DNA from: an uncultured Alphaproteobacteria bacterium
GTDB lineage: Bacteria > Pseudomonadota > Alphaproteobacteria > Rhizobiales > Ancalomicrobiaceae
Direction: 5' to 3'
Length of the DNA stretch: 64,000 nt
NCBI GenBank assembly: GCA_937892955.1
Contig: CALBKH010000089.1
Coordinates: 55,088-119,087, forward strand
The position numbers were made by a program, and so were the translations under genes. The notes under the pieces were generated by a model. It was not told where the DNA came from, searched no databases, and saw only the letters and a program-made list of their open reading frames with translations. Positions 1-8,642 of the stretch are shown here, piece by piece. Every line of letters starts with the position of its first letter. Within the stretch, counting starts at the first letter, position 1.

Positions 1-909
1 CGCCGCGGTGATGCCGGTGTTCGCCGGGGCGTGCTTGGACGCCAGAAGTGCGGCGCGGATCGTCGTCGGATCGACGCCGGCGAGTTCGAAGGAATTCGCG
101 TCGGCGACCGGCACGAAGGCGACGCCGCGCGCGACCGCCGGGGTGGTGGCGCGCGCCTGACCGTAGAGGCTCGCCCGAGCCGCACCGACCGGCGCCGCCG
201 TGTCGGCCGAGGCGACCAGCGTCGGCATCGTCGGGAGAGCGCGCCGTGGCCCGGTGCCGAGGTCGGCCTGGGCGACGAGCGTGCGCTCGTCGTGGCCCGA
301 ATCGAGTCCCGGCCCGCGCAGCGTCGCGGCGAGGACGCGGTTGTCGGAGCCGGCGAGACCGGCGCGGCCGATGTACTGGATGCGGACCTTGCCGAGGCCG
401 TGGCGCTTCATCTCGAGCAGATCGGCGGCTTTTTCCGAGAGGTCGACGATACGGCTGCCGACGTAGGGGCCGCGATCGTTGACCCGCACCACGAGCGAGC
501 GCCCGTTGGTGAGGTTGGTCACCCGCGCATAGGACGGCAGCGGCATCGTCTTGTGGGCCGCCGAGATGGCGCCGCGGTCGAAGACCTCGCCGTTGGCGGT
601 CTTGGTGCCGTGGTGATAGTCGCCGCCGTACCAGGAGGCGACGCCACTCTGGTCGAGGTTGCGATCTTCGTGCGGATAGTAGGTCTTCCCGCCGATGGTA
701 TAGGGCCTGCCGACCTGATAGCGCCCGCCGCCCGGCGTGACCTTGTCGTGCGGGCCGACGACGCGTTCGACCGGCTCGGCGCCGGAGAGAAGAGCGGTCT
801 TGGTGTTGGAGGTGGCGCAGCCCGCGAGCAGCATGCCGGCGGCGACGACGACCGATCCCGTGACGGCGATCCTCGTACGGACCACGGCGGTCGTCTTCGG
901 CTGGCTCAT
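1..909 (-). CDS. rlpA: RlpA-family septal ring lytic transglycosylase, partial (3' end outside window)
   Basis: Outer-membrane lipoprotein of the rare lipoprotein A family; relatives bind or cleave denuded peptidoglycan at the division site. The start ATG is preceded by AAGGA. Residues 1-30 form a lipoprotein signal ending in the lipobox LLAGC. A double-psi beta-barrel follows, beginning with the diagnostic GVASWYGGDYHHG near residues 80-95, then VRVNDRGPY and the DLS(E)KAA segment with the conserved catalytic-type Asp. The reading frame stays open for 303 codons to the window edge, so the C-terminal part, where SPOR domains sit in this family, is missing. Transcribed away from the window; in related genomes dacF and tmk usually follow, which cannot be seen here. 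Confidence 0.9.
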   Translation of the reverse strand, partial: MSQPKTTAVVRTRIAVTGSVVVAAGMLLAGCATSNTKTALLSGAEPVERVVGPHDKVTPGGGRYQVGRPYTIGGKTYYPHEDRNLDQSGVASWYGGDYHHGTKTANGEVFDRGAISAAHKTMPLPSYARVTNLTNGRSLVVRVNDRGPYVGSRIVDLSEKAADLLEMKRHGLGKVRIQYIGRAGLAGSDNRVLAATLRGPGLDSGHDERTLVAQADLGTGPRRALPTMPTLVASADTAAPVGAARASLYGQARATTPAVARGVAFVPVADANSFELAGVDPTTIRAALLASKHAPANTGITAA

Positions 910-1198
910 CGACGTGTCCTTTTTCTCACCGGGCAACCGAGGACCTTCGTCCGTCGGACCGTCGATCACGACGGCTGCCGGTTCCCGCGTCGCTTCACGC
1001 GACCTCGACACCGAATTCCGGGGAACTGCCGAACCCCCACCCGGCGCGAACGGATCTTTCGATCCGCATGATTCATCCGCACCGGTTACTCCCTGATTAA
1101 GCCCCATAACTCATTCGGAGATCGCTGAAAAGGGAGGGGTATCACATCGGTGGTCACGACGGGGCGGGATACCAGTTCGACGCGAATCGATCGCCGCC

Positions 1199-2284
1199 TC
1201 ACCCGTCCCAATCGTGGGATCCGCCGTCCGGGGCGGTGACCCGCCAGCGGCTGGTGCCCGGCTCGGCCCCCTCCCCCGTTCGGGTCAGGGGATCGACGCC
1301 GATCGCCACCTTGCCGTGGCCGCCGGGGATGTCGAGGACGTAGGTCGGCTGGGCGATGCCGGTGAGCCGGCCGCGCAGCGAGGTCACGAGCGTCCGCCCG
1401 CGCTCGACCGGCACGCGGTATCGCGCCGTCCCCTCGGCGCGGTCGAGGTGGTGGAGGTAGTAGGGCTTCACCCTGAGCGTCACCAGGCGGCGGAACAGCG
1501 CCTCGAGCACCTCGGCCTCGTCGTTGACCCCGGCGAGCAGCGTCGTCTGCGAGAGCACCGGCACGCCCGCGTCGACCAGTCGGGCGATCGCCGCGGCGGC
1601 GGCGGCCGTCAGTTCGCGCGGATGATCGACGTGGACCACCATCCAGGTGGCGAAGCGTCGGCGGAAGGCGCGCGCGGTCTCCGCCGTCACCCTGCCCGGA
1701 TCGACGACCGGCACGCGCGAATGGATGCGCACCACCTCGACGTGAGGGATCGCCTCCAAGCGGTCGAGCAGCAGCGCCAGCCGCCGATCGGAGAGCACCA
1801 GCGGATCGCCGCCGGTCAGGATCACCTCGAAGATCTCCGGCCGAGCCGCCACATAGGCGAGCGCCGCGTCGATCTCGGCTTCCGAGAGCGTCGCCTCGCC
1901 GTCGCCGACGGCTTCGCGGCGGAAGCAGAAGCGGCAGTAGACCCGGCACAGATGCGTCGGCTGGAGCAGCACCCGGTCGCGATAGCGATGGACGAGGCCG
2001 GGCGCGGCGGCATGGACGGCGTCGCCGATCGGGTCGGTGACCTCGTCGTCGCGGCGGTCGAGTTCGCTCTCGTCGGGGACGAACTGGCGGGCGATCGGGT
2101 CGGCGGGATCGTCGGGGTCGATCAGCGCCGCCATGTCGTCGGTGATCGCCAGGGCGAAGCGGTCGACCACCCGGGCGATCGCCTCGGCGCGGGCGGGATC
2201 GACGAAGCCACGCGCCACCAGATCATCCACCCGGCGGATCTCGGCGTCGCGGCCGGGCTTTCCCGGATCGCCGTCCCGGCTCAT
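1199..2284 (-). CDS. Lysine 2,3-aminomutase-family radical SAM protein (KamA/EpmB-like)
   Basis: A 361-residue radical SAM enzyme. Cys113, Cys117 and Cys120 in CRVYCRFCFRR form the CxxxCxxC motif that holds the 4Fe-4S cluster. TGGDPL, the YYLHHLD segment and YVLDIPGGHGK are typical of lysine 2,3-aminomutases, and the two aspartates that hold the substrate amino group in that family appear retained. The length is nearer EpmB (about 340), which makes beta-lysine for elongation factor P, than clostridial KamA (about 416). Its ATG overlaps the ppx stop as ATGA, so the two are translationally coupled. No epmA or efp is visible nearby, so substrate (EF-P modification or free beta-lysine) is undecided. 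In related genomes I recall rnd at this place after ppx. Confidence 0.85.
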   Translation of the reverse strand: MSRDGDPGKPGRDAEIRRVDDLVARGFVDPARAEAIARVVDRFALAITDDMAALIDPDDPADPIARQFVPDESELDRRDDEVTDPIGDAVHAAAPGLVHRYRDRVLLQPTHLCRVYCRFCFRREAVGDGEATLSEAEIDAALAYVAARPEIFEVILTGGDPLVLSDRRLALLLDRLEAIPHVEVVRIHSRVPVVDPGRVTAETARAFRRRFATWMVVHVDHPRELTAAAAAAIARLVDAGVPVLSQTTLLAGVNDEAEVLEALFRRLVTLRVKPYYLHHLDRAEGTARYRVPVERGRTLVTSLRGRLTGIAQPTYVLDIPGGHGKVAIGVDPLTRTGEGAEPGTSRWRVTAPDGGSHDWDG

Positions 2285-3870
2285 CGCGTGCGGATCTCGG
2301 CGTCGAGCCCGGCGAGCTTGGCGAGCTGACGGAAGCGGCGCAGCAGAACCTCGCCGTCGAGATCGGCGAGGTGCGGCGGCAGATCGAGCACCAGGCTGCC
2401 GACACCGCGGCTCACCTGGGCATCGAGGATGATCCCCGGCATCGCCGCCGACAGGATGAAGGCGACGCGGAAGGCAGCGCCGAGCACCTTGGCGCGCTCC
2501 ATCAGCCGTGGCGTGGCGAGCTTGGCGACGCTCGGGCTCAGCGCATCGTCGATCATTCCCATGTGGCGGTAGTAGCTGGCGAGTGCCAGATAGGCCCGGC
2601 CGGGGTGGTCGACGCCGATGAAGCCGGCGTTGGAGATGATGTTGAGGCTCTGCTCGCCGCGATAGTCGGGATGCGCCCGCCAGCCGATGTCGGTCAGATG
2701 CGAGGCGGCGACCCGGAGGCGGGCCTCCTCGCGCGTCTCGCCGATGCCCATGGCGCGGAACACCATCTCGGTCCACGTCGCCATCTCCTCGGTGTGGCGG
2801 GGCGAGCGCGAGCGCAGGAACGCCAGTTCCTTGGCCGCGTCGATCAACGGATCGTGGCGGCGCTCCTCCTGCGTCAGCAGCTCGTAGAGATGACCTTCCC
2901 TGAGGCCCAGGGCCGAGAGCACGACGTCCTTCGGCTTGCCGGCCTTGATGATCTGGGCGAGCACCACGGCGCCGAAGGGCAGAAGATCGCGGCGCTGCTT
3001 CGACACGGTCTCGATCTTCGGCAGGGTCTCCACCGCGCCGCGGCCGACCAGCTTGCAGAGGTCGAGCGCCACTTCCGCCGGCAGGGCGTAGTTGTGCATG
3101 ACGTGGAGGGGGTAGTCGACCTGATGCATGTGCAGCTTGGCGAGCGAGCGCCAGGTGCCGCCGACGGCGTAGAAGCTGCGGCCTTCGAGGCCGGCGAGTA
3201 CCGGCGAGGTCTCCAGCACCTGCTGGGCGATGCGTTCGGCCTTGCGGATCGATCCCTCCGCCGCTTCCGACAGACGGATGCCGCCGAGCGGATAGGTCAG
3301 GCCCTCGCCGATGTCGTCGCCCTTGATGTCCACGAGTTCGAGCGAGCCGCCGCCGAGATCGCCGGCGATACCGTCGGCATCGTGGATGCCGGCAACGATG
3401 CCGAAGGCGGCGAGCCGCGCTTCGTCGGCGCCGGTCAGAACCGATACCGGGACGCCGCAGATGCGCTCGAGTTCGGCGACGAAGCGCTTGCCGTTCTTGG
3501 CCTCGCGCGCCGCCGCGGTGGCGAGGACGTGCAGCGTCGCGGCGCCGCACTGATCGGAGATGTGTTTGAAGCGCTTGACCGCCGCCAGCGCGCTGCGCAC
3601 CGGGCCGTCGCCGAGCGTGTTGGTCTTCGACAGACCTTTGCCGAGTCCGGCCAGCACCTTCTCGTTGAAGATCACCGTCGGCGCACGGGTCAGGCGCTCG
3701 TAGACGACGAGGCGCACCGAATTCGAGCCGATATCGATGACGGCGATCGGCGCCGCCCCGCCCATGCGGCCGGGCGCATTCGGGTCGCAGACGAGGCCCT
3801 GCCAGCCCGGCTCACTTGCGCCGGTTGCGGACGATGCTGCGCGGCTGGTCTGTCTTGGAGGATTTGCCAC
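2281..3870 (-). CDS. ppx: Exopolyphosphatase (Ppx/GppA family)
   Basis: Degrades inorganic polyphosphate processively from the ends, or hydrolyses pppGpp; a cytosolic ASKHA-fold enzyme. The phosphate-1 motif is AVIDIGSNSVRLVVYE and the phosphate-2 region is AGDLGGGSLELV; the C-terminal HD-like half follows, giving 529 residues as is usual for rhizobial Ppx. The longest frame overlaps the 3' end of ppk by 59 bp; a shorter start at Met36 (position 3765) would leave a 46-bp gap. No strong ribosome-binding site decides between them. It sits directly downstream of ppk and is translationally coupled to the radical SAM gene behind it, so synthesis and breakdown of polyphosphate share a transcript. 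Confidence 0.93.
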   Translation of the reverse strand: MANPPRQTSRAASSATGASEPGWQGLVCDPNAPGRMGGAAPIAVIDIGSNSVRLVVYERLTRAPTVIFNEKVLAGLGKGLSKTNTLGDGPVRSALAAVKRFKHISDQCGAATLHVLATAAAREAKNGKRFVAELERICGVPVSVLTGADEARLAAFGIVAGIHDADGIAGDLGGGSLELVDIKGDDIGEGLTYPLGGIRLSEAAEGSIRKAERIAQQVLETSPVLAGLEGRSFYAVGGTWRSLAKLHMHQVDYPLHVMHNYALPAEVALDLCKLVGRGAVETLPKIETVSKQRRDLLPFGAVVLAQIIKAGKPKDVVLSALGLREGHLYELLTQEERRHDPLIDAAKELAFLRSRSPRHTEEMATWTEMVFRAMGIGETREEARLRVAASHLTDIGWRAHPDYRGEQSLNIISNAGFIGVDHPGRAYLALASYYRHMGMIDDALSPSVAKLATPRLMERAKVLGAAFRVAFILSAAMPGIILDAQVSRGVGSLVLDLPPHLADLDGEVLLRRFRQLAKLAGLDAEIRTR

Positions 3871-5992
3871 GGCCCGACAACGATGGGTTGGTCATGAAGT
3901 ACTTGTGCGCATTGAAGGGCTCTTCGCCCTCCGCCGGACGGATCCGTTCGTGACCGCCGTCGGGAAGGAGGCGCCAGCTCTGCTGGTTGTCCTTCAGGTT
4001 GGCGACCAGGATCTGATCGAGGATCTGTTCGTGCACCGTCGGATTGGTGATCGGAGCGAGCACCTCGACGCGCCGGTCCAGATTCCGCGGCATCATGTCG
4101 GCCGATCCGATGTAGACGATCGCCTGCGCCGAGGGAAGGCCGTGGCCGTTGCCGAAGCAGAAGACGCGGGAGTGCTCGAGGAAGCGTCCGACGATCGATT
4201 TCGCCCGGATGTTCTCCGACAGGCCCGGCACCCCGGGCCTCAGGCAGCAGATGCCGCGGGCGATGATGTCGATCTTCACCCCGGCCCGGCTCGCCTCGTA
4301 GAGCTTGTCGATGATGCGCGGGTCGACGAGGCTGTTGATCTTCATCCAGATCTGCGCCGGACGACCGGCCTTGGCGTGTTCGATCTCGCCCTCGATGTGG
4401 CCGACGAGGCGCTGTCGCATCGACAACGGGCTCACCGCCATGCGCTCGAGTTCCTCCGGCTGGGCGTAGCCGGTGATGAAGTTGAAGATCCGCGCCACGT
4501 CGCGGCCGATCGCCGGATCGGCGGTGAAATAGCTGAGGTCGGTGTAGATCCGCGCGGTGATCGGGTGGTAGTTGCCGGTGCCGATGTGGCAATAGGTCGC
4601 GAGCTGACCCTGCTCGCGGCGCACCACCATCGACAGCTTGCCGTGGGTCTTCAGTTCCATGAAGCCGAAGACCACCTGCACGCCGGCGCGCTCGAGATCG
4701 CGCGCCCAGCGGATGTTGGCCTCCTCGTCGAAGCGCGCCTTGAGTTCGACGACGGCGGTGACCGACTTGCCGGCGTCGGCGGCTTCCGACAGCGCCTTGA
4801 CGATCGGGCTGTCGTTGGAGGTGCGGTAGAGCGTCTGCTTGATCGCCACCACGTCGGGATCGCGCGCCGCCTGCATCAGGTATTGTATGACGACGTCGAA
4901 GCTCTCGTAGGGGTGATGGACGACGAGGTCCTTGGCCTTGATCGCGGCGAAGCAGTCGCCGCCGAATTCGCGGATGCGCTCGGGGAAGCGCGGCGCGTAG
5001 GGGCCGAACTTCAGCTCGGGTCGATCGATCGAGACGAGTTCGGAGAGTTCGTTGAGGGCGAGCAGACCCTCGACCAGGAACACCCCGTCGGCGTCGCAGG
5101 AGAGCGACTCGGCGACGAAGTCGCGCAGCCGCTCCGGGGTCGAGCTTTCGATCTCCAGCCGGATGACGCTGCCGCGGCGACGGCGCTTGAGCATCGACTC
5201 GAACACCCGGACGAGGTCTTCGGCCTCTTCCTCGATCTCGATGTCGCTGTCGCGGATGACGCGGAAGACGCCCTTCGACTTGACCTTGTAGCCGGGGAAG
5301 AGCCCCTCGATGTGCAGCGAGATCGCCGCCTCGAGCGCGATGAAGCGTTTGACGCCGGGCAGGCCCTCGACCGGCGGCAGCTCGAGGAAGCGGGTGAGCG
5401 TCGACGGCATGCGGATCAGCGCCGTCATCCCCTCCCCGCCGCGGCCGCTGCTGCGCACCAGATCGAGCACCAGCGAGAAGCCGAGATTGGGGATGAAGGG
5501 GAAGGGGTGCGCCGGATCGCAGGCGAGCGGCGTCAGGACGGGGAAGATGTGGGTGAGGAAGTGGCTCTCCAGCCACTTGCGCTCCGGGCCGGTCAGGCCG
5601 TCGCCGTCGACCAGGACGATGCCGGCGTTCTGAAGCTCGACGTGCAACTCGCGCCACAGCCGCTGCTGCTCGGCGGTGAGTTCGCCGACCGCTTCGCCGA
5701 GGCCGACGAGCTGTTCGGCCGGCGTCAGGCCGTCGTCGGAGCGGGCCAGGATGCCGGCGCGCTGCTGTTCGACCAGACCCGAGACGCGCACCATGAAGAA
5801 TTCGTCGAGGTTGTTGGCCGAGATCGACAGGAAGCGCAGCCGCTCGAGCAGCGGGTGGTCGGTGTTGGCGCTCTCCTCGAGCACACGCCGGTTGAAGGCG
5901 AGCCACGACAGCTCGCGGTTGAGGAAGCGGGACGGGCTGCCGATCAGGTCGGCGGCGTCGGGAACGGGGGTCTTCTCGGTCCTGGCGGTCAC
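3812..5992 (-). CDS. ppk: Polyphosphate kinase PPK1
   Basis: Polymerises the gamma-phosphate of ATP into inorganic polyphosphate. The 726-residue protein opens with the PPK1 N-terminal signature SRFLNRELSWLAFNRRVLEE, continues with NNLDEFFMVR, and carries the autophosphorylated histidine in CHIGTGNYHPITARIY; a second PLD-like half contains YIGSADMMPRNLDRRVEV. The start is GTG, with GAGGAG 11 bases upstream. It heads a ppk-ppx-radical SAM unit and lies 62 bp downstream of hdaA, so it may also be reached from the hdaA transcript. Confidence 0.97.
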   Translation of the reverse strand: MTARTEKTPVPDAADLIGSPSRFLNRELSWLAFNRRVLEESANTDHPLLERLRFLSISANNLDEFFMVRVSGLVEQQRAGILARSDDGLTPAEQLVGLGEAVGELTAEQQRLWRELHVELQNAGIVLVDGDGLTGPERKWLESHFLTHIFPVLTPLACDPAHPFPFIPNLGFSLVLDLVRSSGRGGEGMTALIRMPSTLTRFLELPPVEGLPGVKRFIALEAAISLHIEGLFPGYKVKSKGVFRVIRDSDIEIEEEAEDLVRVFESMLKRRRRGSVIRLEIESSTPERLRDFVAESLSCDADGVFLVEGLLALNELSELVSIDRPELKFGPYAPRFPERIREFGGDCFAAIKAKDLVVHHPYESFDVVIQYLMQAARDPDVVAIKQTLYRTSNDSPIVKALSEAADAGKSVTAVVELKARFDEEANIRWARDLERAGVQVVFGFMELKTHGKLSMVVRREQGQLATYCHIGTGNYHPITARIYTDLSYFTADPAIGRDVARIFNFITGYAQPEELERMAVSPLSMRQRLVGHIEGEIEHAKAGRPAQIWMKINSLVDPRIIDKLYEASRAGVKIDIIARGICCLRPGVPGLSENIRAKSIVGRFLEHSRVFCFGNGHGLPSAQAIVYIGSADMMPRNLDRRVEVLAPITNPTVHEQILDQILVANLKDNQQSWRLLPDGGHERIRPAEGEEPFNAHKYFMTNPSLSGRGKSSKTDQPRSIVRNRRK

Positions 5993-6054
5993 GTCGTGAC
6001 GTCTCCTCGCGGCGGTGCGCAGGGCTGCGCCCGGCCGCCGTTCTTATCGTCGTT

Positions 6055-6780
6055 TCATGACGGATTGTTTTCCGTCGAAGGGGCTTCGTCCAGTCCGGTG
6101 AGTTGCGGTTCGGCGCCGAAGCCGCGGGCGAGCACCGCGGCGGCGAGCGCCCGGGTGATCGGCCCCTTGGTGGCCAGCGCCTCGCGGTCGAGCGCCTCGA
6201 CGAGATGAACGGCGGCGGAGAAGCTGCGTTCCATGCGCCGCGACAGGTAGGCGACGACCGCCGGATCGACGGTGGTCTGGCGATCGGCGAAGAGTTTGGC
6301 GAGCACCGCCTCGAGCAGCCGATCGTCGGGAAGCCCGAGATCGACCGGTGTCGCCGCCCGCAGACGCGAGGCGAGATCGGCGAGGACGATCCCCCAGGCG
6401 ACGAGAGGCCGGCGCGCCGTGATCAGACAGCGCCCGCCGCCCTGGCGAACGGCGTTGAGGAGGTGGAACAGCGCCCGCTCGTCGACCCCCTGCCCCGCGT
6501 CTTCGACCACGATCGCCCGTTCGGCCGCCGCCAGCGGATCGTGAGTGCCGAGGTCGGCCGCCGCGATCACCCGCGCGCCCGTCTCCTGGGCGAAGAGCGC
6601 GGCGAGATGGGTCTTGCCGGCGCCTTCCGGGCCGACGAGCAGCAACACTTCGCTCGGCCAGCGCGTCGCGGTGACGAGGTCGAAGGCGGCGCGGTTGGGC
6701 TCGGCGACGACGTAGTCCTCGCTCCCGTGCGCGGCCTCGACCGGCAGAGCGAGCGGCAACTGGCGCGGCGGTTCAGCCAT
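6055..6780 (-). CDS. hdaA: HdaA, regulatory inactivator of DnaA
   Basis: An AAA+ protein of 241 residues homologous to the ATPase part of DnaA but without the DNA-binding domain. With the sliding clamp it stimulates ATP hydrolysis by DnaA and limits re-initiation. Visible features are the N-terminal QLPLAL clamp-binding-type motif, Walker A GPEGAGKTHLAALF near residues 50-63, and a degenerate Walker B region (AIVVEDAG). The ATG overlaps the end of the AI-2E permease gene by 8 bp, so it is translationally coupled to it. This arrangement between permease and ppk is common in Hyphomicrobiales. Confidence 0.92.
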   Translation of the reverse strand: MAEPPRQLPLALPVEAAHGSEDYVVAEPNRAAFDLVTATRWPSEVLLLVGPEGAGKTHLAALFAQETGARVIAAADLGTHDPLAAAERAIVVEDAGQGVDERALFHLLNAVRQGGGRCLITARRPLVAWGIVLADLASRLRAATPVDLGLPDDRLLEAVLAKLFADRQTTVDPAVVAYLSRRMERSFSAAVHLVEALDREALATKGPITRALAAAVLARGFGAEPQLTGLDEAPSTENNPS

Positions 6781-7867
6781 CTCTGGTCTCCACCGGATCG
6801 GATGCCGCCGGCTCGCCGAGATAGAGCGGGCTCGCCAGATACTGTTCGACCGAGAAACGCGCCAAAACGCCGATCGCCGCCGAAGTCGGCACAGCCACCA
6901 GCATGCCGACGAAGCCGAAGAGCGAGCCGAAGGCGAAGAGCGAGAACAGCAGCCACACCGGATGGAGCCCGACAGAGCGGCCGACCCAGCTGGGTGTCAG
7001 CACGTAGCTTTCGAGCGCCTGTCCGCCGGCGAAGATCGCCGCCACCAGCGCCAGCCCGTGCCAATCCGGCCAATACTGCACCAACGCGACGATCAGCCCG
7101 ACCACCAGACCGGAGCCGAAACCGACATAGGGGACGATGCCGAGCAGGCCCGACATCAAGCCGATCAGCAGCCCGAATTCGAGTCCGACGAGGGCGAGCC
7201 CGAGGCCGTAGTAGATCCCCATGACGACGCACACCGACACCTGCCCGCGTACGAAGCCGGAAACGGCGTCGTTCATGCGGCCGGCGAGGAGGCGCACCGT
7301 GTCGCGATGGCGCGGCGGCACCCAGTCGTCGAGCCCGGCGATCATGCGGTCCCAGTCGACGAGCATGTAGGCGGCGACCACCGGCGCGATCACCAGGATC
7401 GACACCACCGAGGCGATCGCCTGGCCACCGTTCCACAGCGACTGCAACAGCTTGGTGATCCAGCCGGCGCCCTGCGACAGGGCCGTCTGCATGCCGCCCT
7501 CGAGCGATTTGACGTCGCCGCCGAGGAGTTTGCGCAGCTCGCCGTCGAAATAGGGTCCGACGAGTTCCTGCAGACGCGCGAAGAGGGTCGGCAGCCGTTC
7601 GACCAGTCCGGACAGCTGATGGCCGAGCAGCGGGACGACGAGGATCAGGCCGACCACCAGACCGATGAAGATGGCGAGCACGATGGTGAGCGCTGCGACA
7701 CCGCGCGAAAAGCCCCAGTTCTCCAGCCGGTCAGCGACCGGGTCGAGCAGATAGGCGAGTGCGATCCCGGCGACGAAGGGCAGCAGCACGCCCTTGAACA
7801 GCCACAGGAACAGCACGAAGCCGGCGAGCGCGCCGAGCCAGAACCGCAGTTGCCGTTCGAGCGTCAC
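6773..7867 (-). CDS. AI-2E family transporter (PerM/UPF0118)
   Basis: Polytopic inner-membrane protein of the AI-2E exporter/PerM family; transported substrate not predictable. About eight hydrophobic segments are visible: two near the N-terminus around FWLGALAGFVLFLWLF, a middle soluble stretch, then a cluster that includes GIVPYVGFGSGLVVGL, a family hallmark. A GTG start with AGGAG eight bases upstream gives 364 residues beginning TLERQLRFW; an upstream ATG at 7963 would add 32 unlikely residues and overlap the neighbouring gene. It lies 34 bp behind the phosphatidyltransferase gene and overlaps hdaA. Confidence 0.85.
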   Translation of the reverse strand: MTLERQLRFWLGALAGFVLFLWLFKGVLLPFVAGIALAYLLDPVADRLENWGFSRGVAALTIVLAIFIGLVVGLILVVPLLGHQLSGLVERLPTLFARLQELVGPYFDGELRKLLGGDVKSLEGGMQTALSQGAGWITKLLQSLWNGGQAIASVVSILVIAPVVAAYMLVDWDRMIAGLDDWVPPRHRDTVRLLAGRMNDAVSGFVRGQVSVCVVMGIYYGLGLALVGLEFGLLIGLMSGLLGIVPYVGFGSGLVVGLIVALVQYWPDWHGLALVAAIFAGGQALESYVLTPSWVGRSVGLHPVWLLFSLFAFGSLFGFVGMLVAVPTSAAIGVLARFSVEQYLASPLYLGEPAASDPVETRDG

Positions 7868-7901
7868 GTCGATTTCTCCTGCGAACCGCGATGGTTCGAT
7901 C

Positions 7902-8471
7902 TCATCCCGCCCGGCCCGGGTCTCCCGGCTCCGACGACATAACGCGGAGCCAATCGACGACATAGGCGATGCCGGAAACCACGGTCAATCCGACGACGAG
8001 CACGATACCCACCGTCCACAGCCCATCGGCGAACCAGCCGAAGGCCTTGTGCGCCAACACCATCGCCGCGAAGCCGATCTGCGCCGTGGTGTTGGCCTTC
8101 GACACCATCTTCGGCTGGATCGGCAGCCGCATGCCGAGGCCCCAGGACAGCACGACGCCGCCGATGATCAGTACGTCGCGCGACAGGACCAGGATCGCCA
8201 GCCACACCGGCAGCGCCCCGATCACCGCCATGGTGACGAAGATCGAGACCAGCAGCAACTTGTCGGCGAGCGGGTCGAGATAGGAGCCGAGTTCGGATTT
8301 CTGGTCGAAGGCGCGGGCGATGAAACCGTCGATGCCGTCCGAGACGCCGGCGACGAGAAACACCCAGAAGGCGAGCGCGAACCGTCCGGAGAGAATGGCG
8401 TCGATGGCGATCGGCACCAGCACCAGCCGGAAGATCGAGATCAGGTTCGGAATGGTGATGGTGCGGCCCAA
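7902..8471 (-). CDS. CDP-alcohol phosphatidyltransferase (PgsA-like)
   Basis: Inner-membrane enzyme that transfers a phosphatidyl group from CDP-diacylglycerol to an alcohol. The family motif is intact as DGFIAR ... G-SYL-D-PLA-D, giving the two final aspartates that bind metal. Four to five membrane spans follow. I place the start at a TTG giving GRTITIPNLISIFRLVLVP, the normal N-terminus of this family; GGAG lies about 11 bases upstream. An ATG at 8537 would add 22 residues of unrelated sequence. PgsA (phosphatidylglycerolphosphate synthase) itself is possible, but rhizobia carry several paralogues, so the alcohol acceptor is open. Head of the permease-hdaA transcript, divergent from purM. 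Confidence 0.85.
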   Translation of the reverse strand: MGRTITIPNLISIFRLVLVPIAIDAILSGRFALAFWVFLVAGVSDGIDGFIARAFDQKSELGSYLDPLADKLLLVSIFVTMAVIGALPVWLAILVLSRDVLIIGGVVLSWGLGMRLPIQPKMVSKANTTAQIGFAAMVLAHKAFGWFADGLWTVGIVLVVGLTVVSGIAYVVDWLRVMSSEPGDPGRAG

Positions 8472-8642
8472 GGGTCCCCTTCTCCACGATCGACGGCTTC
8501 CCCATCCCAATGTGGTCCCGAACGGCCTTTCTTCCAAGAGGAGAACTGCCGAATATCCGCACCCCCCGTCCAGTTACGGGCTTGCCAAAGCGCCGCCGAT
8601 CGTCCATCCCCACGGCGGTCGGTTCCCACGCGGAGAAGTGAA

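Noticed and set aside
3737..6208. Open frame of 823 codons on the plus strand opposite ppk
   Set aside because: Antisense to ppk with shadow-type composition; no motif.
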